NCBI GenBank assembly: GCA_948474755.1
Contig: CAOLHI010001301.1
Coordinates: 248,001 to 312,000, forward strand
DNA length: 64,000 bases
Reading direction: 5' to 3'
From: Ctenosaura bakeri
Taxonomy: Eukaryota > Chordata > Lepidosauria > Squamata > Iguanidae
Shown here: positions 1 to 10,198 of the stretch, piece by piece
Position numbering within the stretch: the stretch's first letter is position 1
How the letters are laid out: each line of letters begins with the position of its first letter
The notes under the pieces: model-generated
What the model was told of the DNA's origin: nothing
What the model saw: the letters and a program-made list of their open reading frames with translations, nothing else
Database searches by the model: none
Made by a program: the position numbers and the translations under genes

Positions 1-848
1 GGGTCAGGAGACAGAGCTGCTATGCTCCAAGCAGCTATTCCTCATAACAACCTGTCTTAAACTGTTTCTGACCATTCCCTTCAGTCCACCAGCTATGTAA
101 ACCTTGTTATCATGCAGACATACATGGGGAAAAGGGAGGGTGGAAGTGACATTCCAGCAAATGAATCTGCTTTATATTACCCTCAAAATATTACCATAAA
201 ACCAGAGAAGGTAGGCAAGTCTGGTTCACCAGGGTCTAGTTTATCAAAAGGTGAATGCGTGTGTGTGTGTGTAAAAGTTGGAGGGGGAGAGAGAGCAAAG
301 TCATGTCAAGTTTGATTTAAGACAGACTGCTTGTTTGTGGGGAGCTTCTCCCCACCTCTTACAGAGATTCCTTCTTTTTTTTCCCCTCTTGTTCTTTCTT
401 TTAAGTAAGGGGGAAGAGGCACAATATACAGATACAGCAATGGATGAAGCCACACCCCTGTTATGAGAGAGGCCTGAAAACCTATTGCATTCAGCGCCTA
501 CTGCTCATGATGAGCAACTCCACAGATTCCTGGGCACAGACCTTCCATTCTCACCCATGCATACAACCTGCCATAGGGTTCAATGTTTTATTTAAAATAT
601 AAAGAAACTAGTGTATCTACCCAGTGTTGCCTGGGATTTTATTTTCTCATAGATAATAGTTGTTAGAAAGATTTGAGATTCTGTGTCTCTAATTCCCCAA
701 ACTGTCTTGTCCAATACCTGTAACTTTTCCTTATATTCCCCAATCCAATCTGTATTCAGAGGTATTAACATACAGAGGTTGGGTTCCTGAGGGAATACAC
801 TGCCCTCCTCTTTCTTGCTAGTCCTTGTCTCCATAACCACCAGCCTAT
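1..848. other. Unannotated segment with short (TG)n
   Basis: No gene or recognisable repeat was found. A short TG microsatellite lies at 258-272. All reading frames are short and show no domain similarity I recognise. Confidence 0.5.
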
Positions 849-908
849 TCTCTGACTGAGAATTCTAAAGGCCCTTCCCTAAACTGTAAACCCCAGGATT
901 CCATAGAA
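849..908. mobile_element. Family A MITE, partial arm
   Basis: This piece matches the right arm of the palindromic ~200-bp family A element (a 'ctgagaattcta' block, then 'aactgtaaaccccagg'). The left arm and both termini are missing, so this is an old remnant. Confidence 0.6.
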
Positions 909-1058
909 TCTTCCCAGGCAATCAATCATATGAGGTCTTCGCCTGACACAGACAAACATACAAACTTTGATTTTTATACAGTAGATAAAAGCAAATCCCT
1001 AGTAGTTGGGGATGTAGCTTTGGAAGCACATACAAGGCTTCATTTAGAACCATGTGCA

Positions 1059-1292
1059 TTGTTCTTGTGTGCCTTCCAGTTGTTTTCGACCTATGGTGAC
1101 CCTAAAGCAAACCTGCCACAGAGTTTCTTGGCAAGATTTGTTCAGAAAGGGTTTGCCCTTGCCTTCCTCTGAGTCTGAAAGAGTTTGACTTCCCCAAGAT
1201 CACCCAGTGGGTTTCCATAGCCAAGCAGGAATTTGAACCTTGGTGTCCTGGAGTCCTAGTCCAAAATTCAGACCACTACCCCACACTGGCTA
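1059..1292 (-). mobile_element. tRNA-derived CORE-SINE
   Basis: Read on the minus strand it has a tRNA-like head, with an A-box-like 'gtagtggtctga' and a degenerate B box. A CORE-type central block (the 'cccactgggtgatctt' type) follows, then a tail near 'acaagaacaa'. Six further copies or pieces lie in this window. Confidence 0.75.
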
Positions 1293-1350
1293 CTAGCCAT
1301 CTGTATATATATCAGCCAAGAGCAGTATAAAGTAGTGAACTCTCCTTCAC

Positions 1351-1533
1351 TGCTTTTGTATGCTTTCAAATCATTTCCAACTTATGGTGACCCTAAAGCA
1401 AACCAATCATGGGGTTTTCTGGGGCCGAGAGTGTATGATGCGCCCAAGGTCATCCAGTGAGTTTCCATGGCTGACCAGGGAACTGCACCCTGGTCTCCAA
1501 GATCATAGGCCAAAGCTCAAACCATTACACCAG
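1351..1533 (-). mobile_element. CORE-SINE, internally deleted
   Basis: Same family as the copy just upstream and in the same orientation. The part between the 'ggggttttctgggg' block and the CORE block is shortened. Two same-strand copies lie within 300 bp, but their sequences differ enough to suggest separate insertions. Confidence 0.7.
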
Positions 1534-1539
1534 GTATTT

Positions 1540-2350
1540 AAACAGAAGTTACATAGATGATCACCTTTTAGGGGTGCATTCACTGTGGATTCCCACCAGA
1601 GGTTAGAAGAGATGGCCTTGTTAGTTCTTCTCAACTGTATACGTTTGTGATCCTAAGTTTCCAATGGTCAAGATGCAGTTTGGAACCAAAGCAGGAGGGA
1701 CAATTTTGTGACTCAGAGGGAGGGATGTTTCAGAGATCTGTGTGGTGGCCTTATCCAGAACATTCTCCAAGCCCATGCTACCATGTAGCCTGGTGGCCCC
1801 CTTCCCTTTGGCGCAATTCTTCCTGAACCTCTCAAAGCCACTTGGTCATCAGCACAGGACAGCGGTTGCCTCTATGCTGCAAAAAGCCTCAGAAGCCAGT
1901 TTGTTTTTCAGATTTAGAATAATGCTTAGTATTTATGTAGACTATTAGAGCAGCTTTCCCAACCTGATGGTCTCCAGGTGGTTTCAGACTTCAGCTCTCA
2001 TAAACCATCACCATTAGCATGGGAGATTGGGCTAATGTGACAGATCTTTACATATCCAGGGGTGGATGTGTTGGCCATACAGCAAAATACAACAACATCC
2101 CAAATACTCAAAACAGTGATACCATTTTTGGGCCAACCAAAAATGCACAAAATAGAGCATGCAAGCTTTCGAAGCTCCACTGGCATCAGCAGGCAATGGT
2201 GTTAAAAAATCATACAGGAGAAGAAAAAAAAGACAATGTTAGAGTCATAGGCAAACATTTTGTCAAGATGTTGTTTTTGTTGTTGTCAGTTAAGATGGTC
2301 TGGAAGGATCTCAGGCAGACATCACCTGGACCATGTGGGCACTGGGAGAC
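1540..2350. other. Unannotated segment
   Basis: No gene found. The longest frames (about 137 codons, running from 2019 into the next MITE) show no recognisable domain. Confidence 0.5.
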
Positions 2351-2353
2351 AAA

Positions 2354-2556
2354 GGCCATTTCTGCACTACACTACTCTAGTGCTATTATTCCACTTTCAA
2401 CATCCTATGGAATCCTGGGATTTGCCGTTTAGGGAGATGCACTCAGAATTCTCATCCAGAGAGCTATTTCACCTCAGTAAACTACAAATCCCCAGAATTC
2501 CATGGGACATTGAAAGTGGAATAATAGCACTATAACAGTGTAGTGCGGAAATGGCC
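2354..2556. mobile_element. Family A MITE, full length
   Basis: A complete ~200-bp palindromic element. It starts GGCCATTTCTGCAC and ends GTGCGGAAATGGCC. The two ~100-bp arms are inverted copies of each other, containing 'ttccactttcaacatcc' and 'ggatgttgaaagtggaa'-type blocks. It has no coding capacity. Flanks are AAA and AGA, consistent with a decayed 3-bp target duplication. Confidence 0.85.
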
Positions 2557-2799
2557 AGATTCATAAAATACAGGCAAAATTTCCACTCCTTTAGCAACAT
2601 TAAGAGTAACTTCCGTTGAATGCCATGCTGTTTCTGTCCTGGGTGAGGCTACCTATCCTTTCTTAGGCAGAGAACATTGAACTTCTCATGAAGCCACAGT
2701 ACTTTTTCATCTGGAAAAGTCTTCAACATGTGGTGTAAGTAAAACCCACCACATGCAGTCACAATGAATAAGATTTACCTTTGTTGGATGCAGAAACCT

Positions 2800-2996
2800 C
2801 AAAATTTTGTCTATAAGAGCTGTTTGAGGGTGCAATAGGCTTTCTCAGGGAGTGATGGACTCCACTTCTTTGTAGGTCTTTAAACAGAGGTTGCGTGGCT
2901 ACATTTGGGGAGCATTTTAGTTACATTCCTGCATGGCAGGAGATTTGACTAGGTGACTTTTGTGACCCCTTACAATTGTTCAACTCTTATGTTCTC
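2800..2996 (+). mobile_element. CR1-type LINE 3' end
   Basis: Contains the degenerate 3' signature of the family: 'ggactccacttctttg', 'gtctttaaacagaggttg', 'cctgcatggcagg' and 'ctcttatgttct' in the expected order. 5'-truncated and old. Confidence 0.65.
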
Positions 2997-3084
2997 CTAA
3001 ACAGTCTAATTTCTACTGTCCACTCAAATAGTAGGATTACCTACTGTTTAGCTCCTTTATTCTGTAAAGTGTCATGTACATCAA

Positions 3085-3307
3085 TGTTGTTTTTGTAGCA
3101 TGCCTTCAAATGTTTCCAATTTATGGTGACAATAAGACAAACCTATCACATGGGTTTCTTGGCAAGATTTGTCGAGAGACCATTTGACTTTGTCTTCCTC
3201 TGAGGCTGAGAGAATGTGAACTGCCTCAGGTCACCCAGTAGGTTTCCATGGCCAAAACTATTATAATCATAGTGCAATGCTCAAACCACTACACCACACT
3301 GACTCTC
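3085..3307 (-). mobile_element. CORE-SINE
   Basis: A near full-length minus-strand copy. It holds the tail-side block (3087-3150), the CORE block 'aggtcacccagtaggtttcc' region and the tRNA-like head ending near 'accacactgactc'. The B-box region is mutated. Confidence 0.75.
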
Positions 3308-3966
3308 GTAATTGATGGGTCCATATAAATAAATGAAAAAAGATTATTAGAGAGATGAGATACCTTGTAAGGGATACATTCTTGCCCAGTTCATGGAACA
3401 AGGTACCTTCCTCTCTGCTGGTGATGACTGGAGACCACACATCTGTTCACATTGTCACAGATCCTATTACCCAATCTGTCAACCGGCATCCCACACCCAA
3501 GCTGTGTACCACTGACCACCAATCAAAACAGCTGAGGATCAGATCCTTGCCCTCTATGACACAAAAGTCTACTAAAAATGTATTTGATGAGAAAGGAAGC
3601 ACAGCCTTACAGAAAAAAAAGTACATCAGGGATGGAGGGTGTTATTAATCGGTCTGAATTTACACGTGTGTCTGCATGTCTATCTCTCTATCTATCTCAG
3701 TGGTGGCTGTTGGTCTTCCATGTCAGTGGGACAGCAAATCTATTCCAGGTTGTAGTCTGAACTCTGAAGGATTTTATCTAACCTGCTGAACCAGTTTGGA
3801 GGATAGGGGTCAACACTTTGAATAGCTCCTTTAAAGTTCAGATTTAAATCCAAAGTGGATTTGACACCCATCTGACACAGAAGCCATCAGCCGCTACTCA
3901 TTTATCTAGAACCTAAATCCTATTGTTAAAACTGGCCAGAGCAGAACCACTTGCTTGATTGGATTT
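3308..3966. other. Unannotated segment
   Basis: Nothing recognised apart from a short (TCTA)n-like run near 3682. No supported coding region. Confidence 0.45.
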
Positions 3967-3967
3967 A

Positions 3968-4504
3968 CAGTGTCCCCTCCACATTTGCAAGGGTTTGGCA
4001 CACAGAACCTTCACAAAAGTTAAAAAACCACAAATAACTCCCCCCACAATCCCCTTCCCATTCTCCCCTGGAGCTCTCCCCTCCTATTCCCTTGCCTGTG
4101 GCTCCAGCCCTCATGGAGGGAAGAAAAAAGACAAGGTAAAGGGCTTACCAGTACTTTTTCCTCAGATGGAGATGAACAGAGCACTGAGTTCTGGTCACCA
4201 TCTTGAGAAATGAGATTCCTCCTAAAGGGGAGGGGTAGGAGCAAAGAGAATATCATCAAATCAATGACCATTACAGAGCAGAATGTGGAGCCATGTGACA
4301 GAGAAGACATGTCTCCAGCAGTGAGTGGGGGGGGGTGCTCACCCAAAAGGAAGAAAACATCCATCTTAAATACAAGCCTTGCAAGCCTGGGGTAAGGAAT
4401 GCAAGAGAAGGGGAGGAGGAGAATGAGGAGAGGGAAGGCAAGAACGTGCCTCATGAATAATCAAATTCACGAAGGTCAAACTTGCAAATGTAGAGGGAGG
4501 ACTA
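3968..4504. mobile_element. Tigger/pogo-like non-autonomous DNA element
   Basis: The two ends are inverted repeats: CAGTGTCCCCTCCACATTTG at the left, and the reverse complement of a GTCCTCCCTCTACATTTGCA type at the right. TA lies on both sides (3966-3967 and about 4505-4506). The ~0.54-kb interior has no transposase. Terminus style and TA target fit Tc1/mariner-pogo MITEs. Confidence 0.65.
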
Positions 4505-4709
4505 TAATTACAGCTTGACTGACCATGCAACAGTTGATTCAATTGGTTCTACTCTGCATAGAAGAGTCCAAAAGGAATGCACCTGCCTACCAACCTAATT
4601 ATCTTCCTATCCAGCTAGTCTCCTTGTTTGTTCTTTTTTTTTTCCTATTTGTTTATTTCTACTTGTTTTCAAAGCCAGATTTACACCTCTCCTCCCATCA
4701 CCAGCTACC

Positions 4710-5062
4710 ACTTTGAGGGCAGCTGTCTCAGTTTGATCCGTCCAGGCAGCTCCACGTAAGAGCAGCCACTCGATATTGAATTAGGGAACTCCTCGCGTAA
4801 TGCGCCTCGCCAATTACAAGGCCGGATTGCTGTTCCCTGATTTATAATACATTACTGTGTTAAGTAATATAACATTATAGATACAATTTGTACCTCTCTC
4901 ACTCTCTGCAGATTAGAGAGGTGGCACATGAGGAGTGGATCATTAAACAGCCGCGGAAGGCTAGGGGCCAAGCTCTTCTGTTTAACAAGCTGCTCCAAAC
5001 TCCACCTCCCTCATCCACAGAGACAGACAAGAATAAATTGCTGCTGTAACTTATTATAAATC
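4710..5062. promoter_or_regulatory. Candidate conserved noncoding element
   Basis: A non-repetitive block unlike its surroundings. It is rich in homeodomain-type TAAT/ATTA cores and palindromic AT motifs (near 4774-4880), mixed with CpG-containing words such as 'ctcgcgtaatgcgcctcgcc' that would normally decay in a desert. Such retention suggests constraint, but this is inference from composition; no alignment was done. A TG microsatellite follows at 5069-5087. Confidence 0.35.
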
Positions 5063-5328
5063 ATTTTCTGTGTGTGTGTGTGTGTGTATGCAGTTTGTAG
5101 CTTTCAATATGACTATAAACATGAAAGTCTGCTATTTGCATTTCCAGACTGCATCAACCAGGGTATGGTGTCCAGATTGAGGGAAGGAGCAGTATTGCTG
5201 AAATTATGCCTTGCTGTCTCCCATAAACCTAGCTTTTCAATCTGACAGCACCCCAGCCAAAGAGTTTCAAAGGTGCTACATTTTGGGGTGCTGGAAAATG
5301 GCATTTGTAGTACTCTCCAGGGACTCAT

Positions 5329-6094
5329 TCACACTGTACAGTTACAGTGCTATAAATCCACTTTAACTGCCATGGCTCAATCCTGTGGAATCCTGGGATT
5401 TGTCATTTAGGGAAGGGCATTTAGAATTCTCAGTCAGTGAGTTCTTATACCTCTCTAGACTACGGCCCTTTTTGCACAGGCTTTCTGTCGCGCGACAGCC
5501 CCGTGAGCCTTGCGGGAGTGGGGGCGTCGCTCTGCACGACGCACTCCCACTTCCGCCGCACTCACGGGGCTGCAGCGACGCGATCGCGGGTTTTTTTATT
5601 TTCACCTCAAAGCGAAAATCACCTGCGCTCGCGCAACGCTCCCGGCGCCCATGCGCACTTACCTCCTATGCAAAGCGTCAGGGAGGCGGCCAGGTCACGC
5701 TTCCTTCCCTCCGCCCCTGCGGAAGGAAGGGGCGGGGCAGGGCGCTAGTGCAACGGACGCAACAGCCTCCTGATTCGTGTGAGCGGGGGGGGACGGACAT
5801 GACAGCTTCCTGCTTCGCGCGAGCGGGGGGGCGGACGCGACAGCTTCCTGCTTCACCCAGGGGGGAGGGCGGCTTGCGCGAGGCTGCCGCTTCCCCCTCC
5901 TTCCTTCGCCTGCGGAAGGAAGGAGGGGGGAAATGGCAGCCTCCCGGAGGAACCTTCTCGCGCGAGCCGCCCTCCCCCCCTCGCATGAGAAGCCTCAATG
6001 CGAAAAGGGTCTATGTATCCCAGGATTCTATAAGGCACAGCCATGGCAGTTAAATCTTAATAGCAGCACTATAATTCTGTAGTGTGAATGAGCC
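5329..6094. mobile_element. MITE (family H) split by a nested B element
   Basis: The left end GGACTCATTCACACTG and right end AGTGTGAATGAGCCC are inverted repeats. Inner arms also pair ('taactgccatggct' against 'agccatggcagttaa'). The two halves, 5329-5463 and 6012-6094, are separated by a 548-bp family B insertion. Without it the element is about 218 bp. It resembles family A in plan but has different terminal bases. Confidence 0.75.
5464..6011 (-). mobile_element. Family B CpG-rich MITE, nested
   Basis: Termini are GGCCCTTTTTGCAC and GCGAAAAGGGTC. The flanks TAC and TAT suggest a mutated 3-bp duplication. On the minus strand it carries an AGGTAAGT octamer (5657-5664) and an attttcgc hairpin near 5600-5625. 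A long foldback at 5496-5572 pairs 'cagccccgtgag' with 'ctcacggggctg'. Open frames inside it, up to 222 codons, come from high GC and few stops; they are not genes. Confidence 0.8.
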
Positions 6095-6119
6095 CCCCTT
6101 GGTGGATGCATCAGAACAG

Positions 6120-6570
6120 GCAGATGGATGTTGAAGGATGAAGGACCTGGAAGTCATGCCCTATGAGGAGCGGCTTAGGGAGCTGGGTATGTTTAGTCTG
6201 CAGAAGAGAAGGTTAAGAAGGGACATAATAGTCATGTTTAAATATTTGAAGGGATGTTATGTCGAGGAGGGAGCAGGCTTGTTTTCTGCTTCTCCAGAGA
6301 CTAGGACAAGGAACAATGGATTCAAGCTGCAGGAAAGGAGATTCCACTTGAACCTCAGGAAAAACTTTCTGACTGTCAGAGCTGTTCGGCACTGGAATAT
6401 GCTGCCTCAGAGTGTGGTAGAGTCTCCTTCTTTGGAGGTTTTTAAGCAAAGGTGGATGGCCATCTGTTAAGAATACTTTGATGGGTGTTCCTGTGTAGCA
6501 GGGGATTGGACTTAATGGCCCCTGTGGTCTCTTCCAACTCTATGATTCTATGATTCTATGATTCTATGAG
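6120..6570 (+). mobile_element. CR1-type LINE 3' end with reverse transcriptase C-terminus
   Basis: The frame 6138-6470 encodes the family C-terminal signature: 'YEERLRELGMFSLQKRRLR', then 'IVMFKYLKGC', 'RNNGFKLQERRFHLNLRKNF' and 'SVVESPSLEVFKQRW'. A 3' UTR ending in a repeated ATTCTATG tract (about 6540-6568) follows. The 5' truncation and tandem octamer tail are typical of CR1 target-primed insertion. Not autonomous. Confidence 0.85.
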
Positions 6571-6899
6571 ATACCCCTTGGAGTCCTGTTGCAACTGCTT
6601 GTTTCAGGTGGAAGAGTTCTGCAGACAACATCCCTTTTTGGAACACCTCAGAAACTTTTCAACTGGAGTAACGCTGGGCTGAAACTGTAGGTGGGGATCA
6701 TGTTTGATCATTAAACATGAATCTCCAGCAATTATGAGATCACAAGTCCAGCTCAGAATCTCATAACAATTGAACAGTATATCAGCATGTATCATTTCAT
6801 GAAGTTTTTAGAATTTGGGGAAACCCTTCTTAACAACCCCTTTAGGATTTAGGGAAACCCCTATTAATAAGCCATTCTTTGTTTAGCTTAGCAGTCAGT

Positions 6900-7460
6900 G
6901 TAGTGTGACAGGGGAAAAGACCACCCACCCTGTCAGGGCTCAGTCAGCACCTGGAAACTGCAGCATGATGCTCCAAGTACCTCCTTCCACTGTAAGTGCC
7001 ATCACCGCTGTCTCCTTGGATAATTCCATGAACCGAGCTGCCCTCAGCCTGAGTTTTATGAAGTGACTTGCCTATCAATAGCCATCGCTTCATCAGCCGG
7101 CCTTGTCATATCACAGCGCATAATGGCTGTGCATTCGATGGCATTATGAAAAGGTGTTGCTGTACTTAAGGGGATTATAATGGAGTTTAATAAAGCTGGA
7201 AACCCAGGTAGAACCATCCTAATATCACAGCGAAGGAAGGTTACAAAGCGGCAGAATGTTTCCTGGAGCTAATACTCATATTCACATTGTTTGACTTCGG
7301 AGATGAAATGTAGGCAAGAAGTAGTAGGGGTCAAAGAGTCCATCTTCTTAGTAGTTACCACTCTCTTTCTAGTAATAATCAGGGTGTCTTGGGCTGTATA
7401 TTGCATTCACGCTAATTAAACCTCTAGCCCTGTCTAGCTTTATCAGGTTAGTACAATCCC
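6900..7460. promoter_or_regulatory. Candidate conserved noncoding block
   Basis: A unique, repeat-free stretch with dense developmental-type motifs: TAAT/ATTA cores, 'catcaccgctgtctccttgg', 'gataatggctgtgcattcga'-like words and repeated 'tatcacagcg' (near 7107 and 7223). No open frame of interest. Function as an enhancer is inference only. Confidence 0.3.
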
Positions 7461-7826
7461 AGGTCTGGAGATTTTGGGCTGAAACGTGAAGCCAAGGTGC
7501 TTGAAAAAAGAAAACAAAACCCAAACTAAAATGAGTCCACTAGGAAGGGTAAGATTCTTCCCCTCCTCTTTGCTGAGTTAACTAAGCACACTTTGATTTC
7601 AGTTCACAACAATTGATATAAGCTGATGATGAAGGATGACAATGGAAGGAAGGAAGATAAACATGGACGTTTTCCAAGCAGCTGAGAAAATGGGATGGCA
7701 TAGGTTTAAATGACACTGGTCCTGTCACACTGGGACATTTGGAGGATGTGTCAGTATCAGCCACAGTTGTTTGTAGTATATCATTAAGAATAAATAAAAA
7801 CAATTTATCATAGTTGTTATTTCCTG
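7461..7826. other. Unannotated segment
   Basis: Nothing recognised. AT-rich with short frames only. Confidence 0.45.
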
Positions 7827-8262
7827 TTGTTGTGTGCCTTTGTCATTTCCAATTTACGTGCACTTTAAGGAAAAAGGTGGTGTAGTGATTTGAGCATTGG
7901 ACTACGGCCCTCAAGACCAGAGTTTGAGTCTTTGCTCAGCCATGGAAACCCACTGGGTGATCTTGGGCATGTAATACACTCTCAGCCCCAGAAAACCGGA
8001 TGACAGGTTCCCCTTAAGGTCACCATAAGTTGGAAATGACTTGAAGACACACAACAGCAGCAGCAACAACAACAGCAAGCTATTATGGGATTTTCTTGGT
8101 AAGACTTGTTTAGAGGGGTTTCACCTTTGCCTTCCTCTGAGACTGAGAAAATGTGACTTGCACGAGGCCACCAGTGGGTTTCTGTGGCCAAACAGGGATA
8201 AGAACTCTGCTCTCCAGAGTCACAGTCAAGCATTCAAAGCTCTACACCACACTGGCTCCCAT
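7827..8262 (-). mobile_element. CORE-SINE interrupted by another SINE
   Basis: The minus-strand copy has its tail part at 7827-7875 and continues at 8073-8262 with the CORE block and the tRNA-like head ('ctacaccacactggctc'). The two pieces join smoothly if the plus-strand SINE between them is removed. Confidence 0.75.
7876..8072 (+). mobile_element. CORE-SINE nested in an opposite-strand SINE
   Basis: Full plus-strand copy. It has an A-box-like 'ggtggtgtagtgatttgagc', a B-box-like 'agtttgagtct', the CORE block 'cccactgggtgatcttgggc', a 3' part ending 'cttgaagacacacaacagc', then a (CAA/CAG)n tail. Being intact while its host is split shows it is the younger insertion. Confidence 0.8.
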
Positions 8263-8589
8263 TCTGATTATTTCTATCCCATCCTTTTCTCCATTTTTTT
8301 CATATGTTTGCCTCCCAGGCCATTTTAAACACACATGAGACCTTTCTCCTTAAATCAGGAAGTGACCTAGAAGGGATTTCCAGGTCACTTCTTTTTTGCT
8401 AAAGGGACCCGTCCTGGGCCTAAAACAGCCTAAGGAGGACTAAAAATGTTGCAAAACTGCACCCTATGACCTCTAGATGGTTATTGAGCGCATTTGGGGC
8501 CAGAAAATATTTGTGTCCTTTTTCTGGAGGGGTGCAGTAAGGAAATGCAGCCCTCCAATCCTACTGGCGTGCAATGTACTCTCCTAACC
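8263..8589. other. Unannotated segment
   Basis: Nothing recognised in either strand. Confidence 0.4.
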
Positions 8590-9182
8590 TTTTCAGAGTT
8601 GCCTAACCTTGCTTAGAAAACCTGATTAATAGGGTTGTTTCCCCACACACAAAAAGTCTGTTCCAATCGGACATGTTTTCCAAGCCGTCTACTATTTTGG
8701 TCACCCTCCTCTGGACACATTCCAGCTTGTCAATATCCTTTCTGAATTGTGGGGCCCAGAACTGGACAGTGGATTCCATCTGGAGTCTGACTAAAGCAGA
8801 ATAGACTGGTACTATCACTTCCTTTGACCTAGACACTATACTCCTATTGAGACAGCCAAGAATTGCATTGGCTTTAGTAGCTGCCACATCACACTGATGA
8901 CTCATGTTCAGCTTGTGGTTTCCTAAGACTCCTAGACCCTTTTCACATGTTCTGCGGTCAAGTCAGGTGTCACCCGGCTTAGATATGCACTTTTCATTTT
9001 TTCTGCCTGATTGTAGTACCTTACATTTCTCCCTGTTGAAGTTGATTTTGTTAGGTCTGATACAGATCTACAAATTTGATATGAATGCTCTCTAGTCCCT
9101 CACCCAAGTCATTTACGAAGATGTTGAATAGCGTCAGGCCCAGAACAAAACCCTACAGCACCCCACTAGTCACTGGCTTAAC
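8590..9182 (-). mobile_element. CR1-type LINE, reverse transcriptase segment
   Basis: The minus strand encodes thumb/C-terminal reverse transcriptase motifs, including 'HQCDVAATKANAILGCLNRS' (8905 downwards), 'VPVYSALVRLQMESTVQFWA' and '[16 protein letters not shown]'. Upstream finger/palm-side sequence reaches 9182. It is frameshifted and lacks the octamer-repeat 3' tail. Confidence 0.8.
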
Positions 9183-9386
9183 ATCACTTCTGGTCACCAT
9201 GTTGAGAAGTGATACAGTAAAACAAAAATATTTAGGCTATTGTGAGGGTGGCAGGCTTCAGGAATATCTGGGGCCGCCTTTCCTCTTCCCTGTGCACATA
9301 TGCTCGCCCCTACCTTTAGCTATAGGCCTGAATCCCTGTTTGTTAGCCCTAATTAGAGTAGACAGAATCAATTTGTTGAATAGTGA

Positions 9387-9588
9387 GACCATTTCTACTC
9401 TACACTGTTGTACTGCTATTATTCCACTTTCAACATCCTATGGAATCTTGGGGCTTGCAATTTAAGGAGGAGCATTTAGAATTCCTAGCCCAAGAGCTCC
9501 TTGGCCTCAGTAAACTATAAACCCCAGAATCCCACAGGATGTTGAAAGTGGAATAATAGCACTATAACAGCGTAGTGCAGAAATGGCC
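9387..9588. mobile_element. Family A MITE with 3-bp duplication
   Basis: A 202-bp palindromic element starting GACCATTTCTACTC and ending GCAGAAATGGCC. It is flanked by TGA on the left (9384-9386) and TGA on the right (9589-9591). The exact 3-bp duplication is a key clue to the mobility mechanism. Confidence 0.85.
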
Positions 9589-9726
9589 TGAGTGAATACA
9601 TAGCCAGCAGATGCCACAAGATTCAGCCCAATACATTAGTATACAATGGTTGGGATCCTGAAGATGTAACTACAGTTGGTAGCTATGATACATATCTAAT
9701 CCCTTGCAACTCACAACAGCTCCGCA

Positions 9727-9922
9727 GGCCCTCTGGTTGCGCAACCGATAAATGAAAGGGAGGTTATTTTCGCCTTTCAGGTGAAAATAAGAAAACGCGC
9801 TATCAGCACTATCTGTGGCCGTGATAGCACCTGGTTCGCCAGAATGTCATGCGGTACGGCAGCTTGTGAATGGGGGAGGGAGTATGCCTAATACTCTTTT
9901 AAAATGTCATGTGAAAAGGGCC
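9727..9922. mobile_element. Family B MITE, internally deleted
   Basis: Ends are GGCCCTCTGGTTGCGC and GTGAAAAGGGCC. Only ~196 bp remain. It keeps a near-perfect hairpin at 9764-9790 (ttattttcgcc / ggtgaaaataa) but lacks the splice-donor-like octamer and the GC-rich core. Confidence 0.65.
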
Positions 9923-10198
9923 TCAGTTTTCCTAGCTTATCCTCCTCACCAAGATAGCCATTTTCTGGCTGGTGGGGAGCAGGAGAATGGCAGACAAATG
10001 TATACCTATCTTCCTTTAGCAAAAGGCATCCACAGGGACATTTAAGGGTCCTCCGCAGGTCTTTGCAGAAGGTGTTACTGCTGTGAATTCAGCTGTTGGA
10101 AAGTAGCTGGAGGTTTGTTGGCTGCCTTTCTCCTTTCCACCAGCCAGAAAATGGATGTATGGGTGGAGGGGGGTGCATCCAAGAAATTTTAAGTTAGG
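9923..10198. other. Unannotated segment
   Basis: Nothing definite. Two similar 'gctggtgg' / 'ccaccagcc' words near 9970 and 10140 form an inverted repeat around short purine-rich DNA. Confidence 0.35.

Noticed and set aside
5385..6053. Open frame of 222 codons and overlapping frames on both strands
   Set aside because: It lies across a CpG-rich family B transposon nested in another MITE; long frames on several phases come from low stop frequency. No domain.
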